This document shows, one piece after another, positions 44,401 through 53,105 of a DNA stretch of 64,000 nt (position 1 is the first letter of the stretch; every line of letters starts with the position of its first letter). The translations under genes were made by a program, and so were the position numbers. The notes under the pieces were generated by a model, which did not search any database, had not been told where the DNA came from, and saw nothing but the letters and a program-made list of their open reading frames with translations. Source of the stretch: Toxorhynchites rutilus septentrionalis (taxonomy: Eukaryota > Arthropoda > Insecta > Diptera > Culicidae); the NCBI RefSeq assembly GCF_029784135.1, contig NC_073744.1, positions 102,173,303 to 102,237,302 on the forward strand, written 5' to 3'.

Positions 44401-44900
44401 CTTCTGGACATAGTGAGGTGAATGGTATCGTAGAACGATTTCATTCAACTCTTACCGAAATCTTTTTATGCATGAAACAAAAATATACCGATATGTCAGC
44501 AAAAGATTTGTACAAAATAGCAACTGCATTATACAATAGCACGATTCATTCAGCAACAAAGTTGAAACCAATCGAGATCTTTTTTGGTATCAAAGATGGC
44601 GATGAACGCCCATTGAACATAGATAGAATCTTAGAAAACAGAAATCAAATTTTCGACGAAGTCATAAATAAAATTCAACAATATCAAAAAAAAACAAGAG
44701 AAAGACACAATTTAAAAAGAGAGGAAGAACCTGTCCTAAACGAAAATGAAATAGTTTACCAAAAAGCACAAGGCATAAAATCTAAACGAAAACCAAAATA
44801 TAGAAAACAAAAGGTCAAGCGAAATTATAGGAAAACATTCACAGACTATAGAAACATTAAAATTCATAAAAGTAAAATTAAAAGAAGAAGAAAACGTTAG
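41427..44900 (+). CDS. pol: Pol of errantivirus C: protease, RT, RNase H, integrase
   Basis: Open in the -1 frame of gag from about 41427; its expression would need frameshifting, and the first in-frame TTG at 41733 is not a plausible start. Protease LIDTGANQNYI lies at about 41520. RT has WRLVIDYRKLN, SGFHQIE, RMPFGLKNAPATFQR and YMDD (near 42750), all consensus. RNase H has TTDASNYALGAVL, EKYSAIEKELLAI and YTDHKPLTYAL. Integrase has HGRAHRG with CVTCLECK, then HVDIYI, YDNEVAF and NGIVERFH. The tail is basic (KSKIKRRRKR). This is the best-preserved pol in the window. Confidence 0.94.
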   Translation, partial: FSFSLRPPDRKLANNFLPFLEISLKNRKPLRLLIDTGANQNYITPNIVPKPAIDRGPRHKIKNINGTHDVEEFTLFNPFAKFSEDIPSQKFFLFKFHNYFDGLIGFETLRSLNAIIDTASNSLQIGSFTIPLHKKFPDTITLNANETQVVTIPTSKPNGDFLIEHEVAIAPMIGILAGLYHYHDQKAYVMIHNYDSDNKQINICDLIEVEINNFETQSSFYPLVPQNEHKNLFNKIRHENLNNEERQRLFKLLHQFQDVFYNDGEKLTFTNATRHHINTVDELPVYSKTYRYPFCQKEEVQQQVNQMLEQGIIRASDSPYNSPVWIVPKKLDASGQRKWRLVIDYRKLNSKTVDDRYPIPNITDILDKLGKCQYFSTLDFTSGFHQIEVDSKDIRKTAFSVDGGHYEFIRMPFGLKNAPATFQRVMDNILRKHIGTRCLVYMDDIIIFATSLQEHLLNLKLILETLREFNMKIQVDKCEFLQKEVAFLGHVITSEGVKPNPGKINVIKQWPIPKNEKELKGFLGVIGYYRKFIRDFAKIAKPLTQRLRKGKKIKHTSEFISAFNRCKDILTSSHVLQYPDFSKRFILTTDASNYALGAVLSQGPIGKDKPIAFASRTLSKTEEKYSAIEKELLAIDWACKYFRPYLYGRKFTLYTDHKPLTYALNLKTPNDRLIRMKLRLEEFDYEIQYRSGKQNVVADGLSRVTQELNSNETESLPDASTARSTDSDNDIPIRMTESPLNFFKHQILIKKGDRNTETLEQIFPGVQRRTLMRATFGVSIAIKIFRDYMHSSRVNCILCPEEWVNTLQATYRNHFSRAKSFKIVLTQSILQDLTTIEEQNRVIEATHGRAHRGIEENQSAIARNFYFPRMRDRIQKCINFCVTCLECKYERNPYKITFSDTPIPQKPLDILHVDIYISSPNLFITAIDKLSRYAILIPLKSRSISDVKKGITKLLTTYGTPKMIVYDNEVAFKSPEIQGLLQRLNVESYFTPSGHSEVNGIVERFHSTLTEIFLCMKQKYTDMSAKDLYKIATALYNSTIHSATKLKPIEIFFGIKDGDERPLNIDRILENRNQIFDEVINKIQQYQKKTRERHNLKREEEPVLNENEIVYQKAQGIKSKRKPKYRKQKVKRNYRKTFTDYRNIKIHKSKIKRRRKR

Positions 44901-44977
44901 TTGATTATTTTTTCAATAGATGACACTTAATATAGCAAAATATTGACATTTATCAAATTTTCTAGCCTTTCCAGAAA

Positions 44978-46643
44978 ATGTGGTACTACATTTTGATGTT
45001 TCTTGTAACAGTCAACGCACATCATCTGGCGATCGAAAACTTGCGAGACAACCCCCTGTTATTAATAAATGAGAGAGAATGTAAGGTCCAAGTAGGAATA
45101 ATCAAGATCATCCATCCAATTAATTTAACTACAATCGAAAATACGATTGATACATTAAGTAGTACTTCATATCAAAGATTAACCAATACAAATCCACTTG
45201 CAAACATCATCAAGTACAAAGTTCAGCAACTGTACACAACGTTCTACGGATTGAAATCCAGAAAACCTCGAAACAGACGTTGGGACATCATTGGCACAGT
45301 ATTCAAATTCATCGCAGGAACACCTGATGCAGAGGATCTGAGAATAATTAATTGTACAATGAACGAACTGATCAACCAAAACAATGAACAGCTCAAGATT
45401 AATTTTCAAATAAGCGAAAGAGTTTCACAAATTACCAACACTATCAATAAAATCGTGGAGAATTCTTTCACATACAAACTTATATTGGACGAAATTGAAA
45501 CGATAACAACAATATTAAACATCGATAACATCAACCATCTTCTTGACAGTATCCAGGATGCAGTAACTTTATCAAAAAGCTCGCTTGTTAGCAACAAAAT
45601 ACTATCTTTGAGAGAAATAAACGCTATAAGGACACTGTTGCAAGATCAAGGCGTCGCAGTAAATTTTCCGGATGAGGCTCTACAATTTGTAATCCCGAAA
45701 TTGGCGCTGAGAGACGATATACTTTTATATATACTTAATGTTCCCCAGCTGGAAAATACAACATCAGACATCATTAGAATTTACTCATTGGTAAACAACA
45801 ACCGTATCTTACACCAGAATCCAACCTGCATAATTAAAAGGAACAACAATCTTTACACAACAACAAAACCCGAAGATTTTGTCCAGAAATCATCATTCCT
45901 GAACGAGTTACGCGATGAATGCGTAGCTTCGTTGATTCACGGAAGACAGGCTACATGTAGCTATGTAATGCAAAACAAGACGACCCAGAAACTTATCACG
46001 GAAAATTCGATCCTGATTTCTAACGCAAAAAAACCAAATCCTACAAACGACATGTGGACCAGATAATAGAACCCTGAATGGAAACTTCCTCATTTCATTT
46101 GGAAACTGCACGATATTGTTTAACAATCAACGTTTCAAGAATGCCGAGATAATAAGGGAAGCAAACGTCATCCAAAGAGCGTTTCACAATCTCAAAATCA
46201 ACTGGAAACACCATAAAAACTACGAATTAGAAAAAATCAACAATGAAACTATCAGCAACAGAAATAAACTGGAGCATGTTTACCTCAAGCAAGTTCACAT
46301 TAATTTTAAACTCTGGAGTCTTTTCGGCGGATTTTCTCTCATGCAAATTACATGCCTCATTGTAATCAGTTTCATTCTTTACAACAAGTTGTCGCCCACA
46401 AGAACTTATTCAAAAGCATCAGATATCGAAACGGGACGTTCCTCACTCGAAGGGGGAGTAGTTAACTACGAGACCAACCTTAACCCCCGAAGTGTCAACC
46501 CTGGGATGAACACGACTCCAAATTTACCTGAAGATAAGCAGTGCCCGCTCGAACAACTCAGAGCCCTACAACAGATACAACAACAACAAGCAGTTGCTCT
46601 CGAACTTTTAGAAAATAAGGAAACGATCCTAAATAAACAATGA
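44978..46643 (+). pseudogene. env: Env of errantivirus C, one frameshift
   Basis: ATG 44978 follows the acceptor CTAGCCTTTCCAG (ending 44974). The leader (WYYILMFLVTVNA), the cleavage-type site NRR followed by WDIIGTVFKFIAG, and the long helical region are intact. Near 46026-46045, around an A-run, the frame shifts, and translation ends at 46066 shortly before the conserved CGP motif. The second half is open in another frame (46070-46643). It includes a membrane segment (SLMQITCLIVISFILYNK) and a tail that runs into the 3' LTR. The product would lack its membrane anchor. Confidence 0.9.
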
Positions 46644-46945
46644 CAATGTTTGCCACACCGTAGTTAGACAGTAAAGATAAGCAACGAACAATAAGGACCG
46701 AAATAGCAATAAACGATTTAGATCATTAGCAGTATCTCACATTCAGGGAAAACACAACACAATGCCGATAATAGCAGCAATAAAAAGGATCGAAGGATCG
46801 ATAGGGAAATATAGAACAAACAGGTAGAAATAGGAAGTTAGGAGTAAAATGTAATGATGAATAAAAATCAGTTGGTATTTTAGCTTCAAGAGAACAACAT
46901 CTCTTTTATTTCAAATATATCACCTCCCGAACGTAAGTTATGTAA

Positions 46946-46947
<2 letters not shown>
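46460..46947 (+). repeat. 3' LTR of errantivirus C
   Basis: 488 bp, preceded by the purine tract GAAGGGGGAGT. It contains the end of env and the signal AATAAA near 46860. It ends GTAACT against (TA)n. Confidence 0.94.

Positions 46948-47030
<83 letters not shown>
46948..47030. repeat. (TA)n tract after errantivirus C
   Basis: About 83 bp of TA repeat between the 3' LTR of C and a minus-strand fragment of element E. Confidence 0.93.
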
Positions 47031-47033
<3 letters not shown>

Positions 47034-47257
47034 AATACTTTCGATTCTCCTCTTGTATTTCTGGATACTCCTCTGTACCGTTCAGTTTGATTCTTTCCTC
47101 TTCGAAACTCGCTTGTAACTCCATTTGTAGCATTTCGTGCAGAACTTGATCTCGATGTTTTCATCCCACAAAATCTTGAAAACAACGCGGATGTGAAAGC
47201 TGTTCCTTTATCGCATATAATTCTCCTTGGGTTACCGGAGCTATCGGTGATAGCATA
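47031..47257 (-). pseudogene. Integrase fragment of element E, inverted
   Basis: The complement matches 31368-31588 almost base for base, including the flanking TA tract. One frame here reads through TDSSGNPRRIICDKGTAFTS, the integrase core around the second catalytic Asp, before losing frame. At about 47257 the match to E stops and D-type leader sequence begins, a chimeric junction with a few bases of similarity. Confidence 0.85.
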
Positions 47258-47776
47258 GCTCGGATGCTTCGTTGTTGTCCAGCAAATTTTCGGTAAGCCG
47301 CCGAAAATAGCTCCAACGAAATCACTGCTCACTTTGGCGATATGCTGTCGTCGCGGTGGCTGATAGAGCGTGGCTCGGGTGCCTCGTTGTTGTTCCACAA
47401 ATTTTCGGTAATCCGCCGAAAATAGCTTCAACGCTGGAAACACAACTTTTAACACCAACTACCGACACGCGCCAGTTATAGTTGCTGGGCAACGTTCGGG
47501 TTTTTTAAAAAACTAACACTTGACTGCGCCAGGTCCTAACTAGAACTAACTAGATTTTATTTTCCAAAAGCTTTTATTAATCACAAAACACTTCGTCAGC
47601 ATTCCATGCCGTTGTTGTTGGCCGTCCGTTGTTTATGTTTATCCGATGATGCGAACCGATGCTGTCGAGATGTTTATGTTCCCATTTCCAGTCTCCGGGA
47701 TCGCTGAATCTGCACCTCGCGCGCTTATCTGTTGGCGGCAATTATGCCGTTCGAATTTGATACCGCCATGGGTGGC

Positions 47777-47778
<2 letters not shown>
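47258..47778 (-). mobile_element. Inverted LTR and leader fragment of errantivirus D type
   Basis: This is the complement of 47885-48420 with minor differences. Read on the minus strand it holds the LTR from CCGCCACCCATGGCGG to TAGTTAGGACC, then the primer site TGGCGCAGTC (complement near 47524-47533), and the leader with its twofold TTTTCGGCGG repeat. The first ~50 bp of the LTR are missing at the TA tract. It lies head to head with the 5' LTR of D and would form a very long hairpin. Confidence 0.88.

Positions 47779-47834
<56 letters not shown>
47779..47834. repeat. (TA)n tract between the two inverted D-type LTRs
   Basis: About 56 bp of TA repeat at the centre of the head-to-head LTR arrangement. 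Confidence 0.93.
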
Positions 47835-47836
<2 letters not shown>

Positions 47837-48143
47837 TTACGGACAGGTGTGTCAGAGATCCCTACAATAGATTATCAACAGCAGCTGCATTGCCGCCACC
47901 CATGGCGGTATCAAATTCGAACGGCATAATTGCCGCCAACAGATAAGCGCGCGAGGTGCAGATTCAGCGATCCGGGAAATGCGAGGAAATGGGAACATAA
48001 ACATCTCGACAGTATCGGTTCGCATCATCGGATAAACATAAACAACGGACGGCCAACAACAACGGCATGGAATGCTGACGAAGTGTGTTGTGATTAATAA
48101 AAGCTTTTGGAAAATAAAATCTAGTTAGTTCTAGTTAGGACCT
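47835..48143 (+). repeat. 5' LTR of errantivirus D
   Basis: About 309 bp, from AGTTACGGACAGG to CTAGTTAGGACCT, with AATAAA near 48098. It is followed by the primer site TGGCGCAGTC (48143-48152). The start is placed by the AGTTA rule shared with A-C. The matching 3' LTR is not in the window, so both ends are inferred. Confidence 0.8.
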
Positions 48144-49062
48144 GGCGCAGTCAAGTGTTAGTTTTTTTAAAAAACCCGAACGTTGCCCAGCAACTCTAAC
48201 TGGTGCGTGTCGGTAGTTGGTGTTAAAAATTGTGTTTCCAGCGTTGCAGCTATTTTCGGCGGATTACCGAAAATTTGTGGAACAACAACGAGGCACCCGA
48301 GCCACGCTCTATCAGCCACCGCGACGACAGCATATCGCCAAAGTGAGCAGTGATTTCGTTGGAGCTATTTTCGGCGGCTTACCGAAAATTCGCTGGACAA
48401 CAACGAAACATCCGAGCTACGCTCTATCAGCCACCGAGACGACAGCATATCGCCAAGGTGAGCAGTAATTTGTAAGTAATTTATTAAGATTAGCTTATGT
48501 AAAAGTGCTAGTGTTAAGTTTTCTCCCAACCGAGTGAAAATTGGTTGTATATAATTTTTTTGTGCAGAAATAATTGATTACTGATTGATTGATTTAGAGT
48601 GTTAGTTATTATTACCGAATTGTGTGAATTTAATCAATTTTCGAAAAAAAATTTTGCAGTGAATGTAATTAGTTGTAATTATTTTATTCAACGATTTTTT
48701 TGTGAACTTCGTGAATTATAATTAATTAATTCAAATTTTCCGGTGAATTTCGTGAATGGCATTAATTTTTTTTTTAGTTGCTGAATGAAACATTATCTTT
48801 TTTTTTTTTTAAAAAAAGTGAATTCAATTAAATTTCCCTTGGTGAAAAAATTTTATTCATTCTGAAATAAACCACATACGGTCTGTTTGTTTTTGTGTTG
48901 TTATTCAATAAAAGAAATTCAGTGGATTCCTCGAAGTTTTTTTTTCGTTTGCTTTTACTCACCAGTGCATTGAATAGTGGGAATTTATCAATTTTGTTCT
49001 CCGCACGCAAACGTTCCAAAGCATTATTACTACTGATATAAACAAAACTCCAATTTTGAAAA
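48144..49062 (+). promoter_or_regulatory. Leader of errantivirus D with direct repeat and splice donor
   Basis: A segment of about 110 bp with CTATTTTCGGCGG..TTACCGAAAAT and the following GCTCTATCAGCCACCG is repeated twice (about 48248-48355 and 48362-48450). CGCCAAG then GTGAGC (GT at 48458-48459) is a donor candidate. The rest up to gag is very AT-rich with no frame. Confidence 0.65.
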
Positions 49063-50376
49063 ATGGATCCTTACCAGCTCCAACAACGTGTAGCTGTATT
49101 AGAAGCCGCGGTTCAGGACCGGGATGACCACATCCAGCAGCTTGAAATAGAAGCAGCAGGTGCCGCTCACGCTGTGCAAGCTGCTCGCGTAGGTCAAGCA
49201 GCAGCAGCAGCAGCAGCAGTACCTAACATTAATCAAGAATTATCTCCAGTGGAGAGGATTTTGAAATCCTTACAGACTCCACAGATAATTAGGGATTTGC
49301 CATGCTTTGATGGCAACCCAGTTAAACTTCATAGCTTTATTAAAGCAATTGATAATCTTATTCCTCTACTTGAAGCCGCTAGGAATACCCCCGTGTATAG
49401 GGCCTGGATACAAACAATAAGAGCCAAAATTCAAGGCGAAGCAGACAATGTACTCGAACTTTACGGGACAAATTTAGACTGGCCCGAAATAAAAAACAAC
49501 TTGATAACGCATTATAGCGACAGAAGGGACGAAGTGAGTCTTAGCAGAGACTTGTTCAAACTTTGCCAAACGACCACTGTCGAAACCTTCTACGGAGAAG
49601 TGTGCAACATTATCTCTCTTCTAATCAATCTGTTGAACTTGAGCACAAATAATGAAGAAGTTAAAGCAGCAAAAAGTGCGCTTTACCAAGAAATGGGATT
49701 GAAAGTGTTTTTAGCAGGTTTAAAAGAACCTCTAGGACCTATAATAAGGGCCCAATCCCCAAGTTCTTTAAAAGAGGCTCTAAGATTGTGTCTTGAGGAA
49801 AAGAATTACAACTACGTAAAGCACCCTTTTAAACAGACACCAGTGGTTCCCCCGAGACCAATTGGTACACAAAACAGAATATTTCAACAACCCCAGCACG
49901 TCTACCAACCCCCATTAAGGAATTTTCCGCCACCCGGTCTAATGCCATCGACATCTCAACCGCCTCCAAGGCAATTACAACCTTACCGATTCTCTCAACC
50001 ACTTCCAAGAAATTTACTTCCACCCCGCCCAGATACTACATCTCAACCCCAACCAAAGCCGGAACCAATGGAGGTAGATCCCTCCTTACGTTCACGACAA
50101 ATGAATTATATAAACCGATCAAGAACAAGTGCACAATTGCGTTATGGACCACCAAGGTTCCGCAATGAGGAATTGAGAAATACAGAACATAATGAATACG
50201 AACCATATAATTATGACCCTTATCATTATTATTATGACTATGAATCAATGTCTGATTATGAACCTGAATCGGAACAAAAAGATGAACCAATCCCGGAACA
50301 ACAACAGCCAACTGAGGATTCGGCGTGCGACGACCTAAATTTTCAAATGGTCGCGGTGAACCCTCCCGTGACTTGA
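49063..50376 (+). CDS. gag: Gag of errantivirus D
   Basis: 437 codons from ATG 49063, with no internal stop. A coiled-coil start (YQLQQRVAVLEAAVQDRDDHIQQLE) and an A/Q stretch (AAAAAA, from a CAG-type repeat) lead into a capsid-like region (LPCFDGNPVKLHSFIKAIDNL, HYSDRRDEVSLSRDLFKLCQTT). A P/Q-rich stretch and a Y/D/E-rich acidic tail follow (residues 260-430). There is no zinc knuckle. Its end overlaps the pol frame (-1) by about 50 bp, as in a frameshift-expressed Gag-Pol. It differs more from the A-C gags than its pol does from theirs. Confidence 0.88.
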   Translation: MDPYQLQQRVAVLEAAVQDRDDHIQQLEIEAAGAAHAVQAARVGQAAAAAAAVPNINQELSPVERILKSLQTPQIIRDLPCFDGNPVKLHSFIKAIDNLIPLLEAARNTPVYRAWIQTIRAKIQGEADNVLELYGTNLDWPEIKNNLITHYSDRRDEVSLSRDLFKLCQTTTVETFYGEVCNIISLLINLLNLSTNNEEVKAAKSALYQEMGLKVFLAGLKEPLGPIIRAQSPSSLKEALRLCLEEKNYNYVKHPFKQTPVVPPRPIGTQNRIFQQPQHVYQPPLRNFPPPGLMPSTSQPPPRQLQPYRFSQPLPRNLLPPRPDTTSQPQPKPEPMEVDPSLRSRQMNYINRSRTSAQLRYGPPRFRNEELRNTEHNEYEPYNYDPYHYYYDYESMSDYEPESEQKDEPIPEQQQPTEDSACDDLNFQMVAVNPPVT

Positions 50377-50602
50377 ATAATTTCATTCCATTTATAACTA
50401 TACAAAGTACGAAGGGACCATTGAAATTCCTGATTGACACCGGGGCGAATAAAAATTATATCAGCCCACGGCATGTAAATATTGAAAAATGCAGATACAC
50501 TCAACCATCACAAGTTACAAATGTAAATGGTACTTTTGTGGTGAATCAGTTTGTAGAATTTAATCCATTACCACAAGTACCTAGTTCTAAGAAATTACTT
50601 TT
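50325..50602 (+). pseudogene. pol: Pol of errantivirus D, piece 1: protease
   Basis: In the -1 frame of gag. Protease active site LIDTGANKNYISP at about 50430, followed by the N-G-T-F flap-like region also seen in A-C. The frame is cut at 50602 by the first histone-carrying repeat (H2A type), inserted at a T-run. Confidence 0.9.
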
Positions 50603-51058
50603 GACGTAGGACTACGTCTAACCGGAAGATATAGGGGGTGAAATGGAAATCTAGGCACTGAACAAGTAGGAAAAAATGCAAGATTTGGAACGCTTATAAC
50701 TCGAGCATTTCTCAATAGATCGCAAAGGTTTTTTCATCAATTGATAGGAAATATATCTACGCATCTATCATAATGATTAACATTTCATTTTTCTTGAGAT
50801 AAATAATTGAATAATTGTGAAATATCAAGCATTGTCCAAATGCACTATGTGCCCATTTTTGATTGGTCCATTTTGTGCTCCTCAAATCGTACCGACCAAA
50901 ACGGGAAACCACAGCAGCAGCGAAATAGAATGAACCACGATTGGAAAGGAAAAAGAAAAAAATTAACGAAACATTGGTCGCAGTCTCACACATGCGTAAT
51001 TCTCGAGCCAGCCAGTCAGCTTAAAAATCCCCGCTCCGCTGCCGTAACGATCATTCTT

Positions 51059-51137
51059 TGTGTGGACACCGACTGGACAACATCGTTGCTGGACGAGCTG
51101 GATGGCGAGGGATCGAGTGCCTTTCTCAAGGCAAGAG
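51059..51137 (+). repeat. Shared module of H2A- and H3-type elements
   Basis: The words GACAACATCGTTGCTGGACG, GAGCTGGATGGCGAGGGATC and GAG recur in diverged form at 58397-58455, 63318-63380 and, on the minus strand, 21975-22037. It reads like old coding or untranslated sequence, but I cannot identify it. Confidence 0.7.
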
Positions 51138-51150
51138 GGCGGAGGTGGTA

Positions 51151-51181
51151 GCGCTGGAGTAGAGTAGAGTAGAGTAGAGTT
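51151..51181 (+). repeat. (AGAGT)n pentanucleotide repeat
   Basis: About five tandem AGAGT units (GTAGAGTAGAGTAGAGTAGAG). A related single AGAGTAGAGT occurs next to the H3 promoters (for example near 23136 and 57275). Confidence 0.8.
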
Positions 51182-51344
51182 TTCAAAGGGCCTTTCTCAA
51201 GGCTAGAGACGAATGAACTGCAAAAGTTTAAAGTCTCTATAATACAATACCTTCCTTACTTCCTTCCGTAACGATAATTCTCATTCAAACCGTACACCAC
51301 ATCGTTTCGCATCACATCACATCATCAAACTAACACAAGCAGCC

Positions 51345-51760
51345 ATGTCTGGACATGGCAAAGGAGGAAAAGTGACAGGAAAGGCAAAAACCCGCTCGAA
51401 CCGTGTTGGACTGCAGTTTCCCGTAGGTGTATTCGCCAATTGCTCCGCAAGGGTAGCTAGGCCGAGCGCGTTAGTATCAGTGCACCAGTCCACCTAGCAA
51501 CCGTTATAGAGTTTCGGCTGCCGAAGTGATCGAGTTGGCTGGCAAAACTGCTCGCGCTTTGGTTCGGTGGACATCAAGACCTCAACAGGCAGACGCAGAA
51601 GAAAAAAAGTTTGTTGTTTCTACAAACTGCTTTGGTGGCAAATCCAGAACAAGGCGGCATCGAGGGCGTTCGAAATGGTTTTTTTTCAAAACCACGAGTA
51701 CTAAGTTTTCTAAATTGGAACCATTCCATAAAACACGGCGCTCATCAGGGCCATTAAACC
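51345..51760 (+). pseudogene. Histone H2A pseudogene 1
   Basis: ATG 51345 begins [20 protein letters not shown] and continues VGLQFPVG, clear histone H2A text. A frame slip near 51429 follows. [10 protein letters not shown], a stop, [17 protein letters not shown] and then (another frame) SAAEVIELAGKTARA are still readable to about 51555. The docking region and C-terminal tail are not recognisable. A degraded histone stem-loop (GGCGCTCATCAGGGCC, 51737-51752) lies downstream. The leader (CATCACATCACATCATCAAAC) is untranslated. A nucleosome gene originally, now dead. Confidence 0.9.
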
Positions 51761-52424
51761 TTTCAAAAAAGAGTTTACGAAATACAGTTCAATGCTTTCT
51801 AAAACAATATCCAAAATAATAATAAAACACAAATTGATTTTTTCATAATCCTGTTTTTTAGGAAATGATGAGTATGAGAATTTGGCAGTTGTTCAGAGCT
51901 TATTGATGGTTGGGGACTTTTCCGATTATTCAATTTTCACCAATTCTTAAATTGTTTCCAGATTGAAAACTTATTCGACATTTAGCTAATTGGACGGTCA
52001 TGTAATGCGACATATTTATTTGGACATTTTTGTAAACATAGAGTGCAGGGTCCAAATTATGACCCCACATTGAAAGTCGACACTGTACCACTGTCATCAC
52101 AAATGCAAAATTCAATTACAGGTTAAAATCGCCTCCAATGCGACACTGAGCGGTGCTTCGGCACGTCGCATTAAATCTAATTTACTGTACAACATGTCAC
52201 AAGCTGGATGGGAAGAAATTTTCCAACTGTGAAATATGTGGCAAGTGGTAAACGCAATCGCTAAACAGGAAGGTTTAGCCGAACAAGATGGGGATATCGA
52301 ATGATAACAGAACAATAAACTCTTTAGATTAAAGTACAAAACGCGCGGATCCGCTGAAAAATATATCATTCTTTTTCAAAACGTAAATCAGTGTGGTTGT
52401 ATGGCATCGTTTCACATCACAATA

Positions 52425-52700
52425 TACCTAATAGCGGTTATAGAATTTCGGCCGCCGGAGTGCTCGAGTTGGCTTGCAAAGCTGCTCACGACAATAAGAA
52501 AACCCGTCTACAGAACAGAGCACATTCGGTTCGGTGGCAACAACTAGTTTCAGCGAGTGGCAAACGCAATCGCAAAACGGCAGCAGGTAGGAGAAGGAAA
52601 AAAATTGTTTATACAGATTGCTTTGGTGGCAAAACCAGCCACCGTAAAACACGGCGCTTTTCAGGGCCATTAAACCTTTCAAAGAAGACTTATTAAAAGT
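52425..52700 (+). pseudogene. Histone H2A pseudogene 2 (internal fragment)
   Basis: Only the core from the alpha-2/alpha-3 region is left: ISAAGVLELACKAAHDNKKTR matches the H2A segment ending DNKKTR. The following frame is not H2A. The tail (TGCTTTGGTGGCAAAACCAG) is shared with the first copy, and a better-preserved stem-loop GGCGCTTTTCAGGGCC lies at 52653-52668. So the two copies are tandem duplicates within the same element. Confidence 0.82.
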
Positions 52701-53105
52701 TTTCACAATTCCAAAGCATTCTAAAGTGACATAATATGACATATAATATAAACTGATTGATCATTCAGTTTTCACAAACCCATGCATGGTTTCCGAATTA
52801 AAAGTGGCTTCAAATTACAACACATTGTATGCAGGATGGCATTGACGAATTTTCTCGGTAGCAACAACTGCTTTCTTTGGTTGATAACTGATGTTGAAAA
52901 TTGACTGACGTTACATCTGCATTGTATAGAAACATAACTAAGGAGCAACATGATGAGCTATGTATTTCCTGCTGCTCTGTTCTTATTTTAAAGTACTTTA
53001 ATCCTGTGTTAATTTACTGTTGGTTTTTCAGAACGCTTATAGCTCGTTTAATTCTCGACAGATCGTAGAGTTCGTCTCCAAAACCTCAGTTCTTTTTCAT
53101 TTCTA

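Larger units (their letters stand above)
39240..46947 (+). mobile_element. Errantivirus C
   Basis: 7.7 kb, bordered by TA repeats. The LTRs (39240-39707 and 46460-46947) look identical apart from a 20-bp segment missing from the 5' copy after AGTTAACTACGAG. It has a tRNA-Ser primer site, leader with donor, gag, pol and env. Pol is open; gag has one premature stop and env one frameshift. It is closely related to B but has its own LTR sequence. Confidence 0.94.

Noticed and set aside
51345..51600. A functional histone H2A gene
   Set aside because: After about 28 correct residues the frame slips and contains stops; the C-terminal half is missing.
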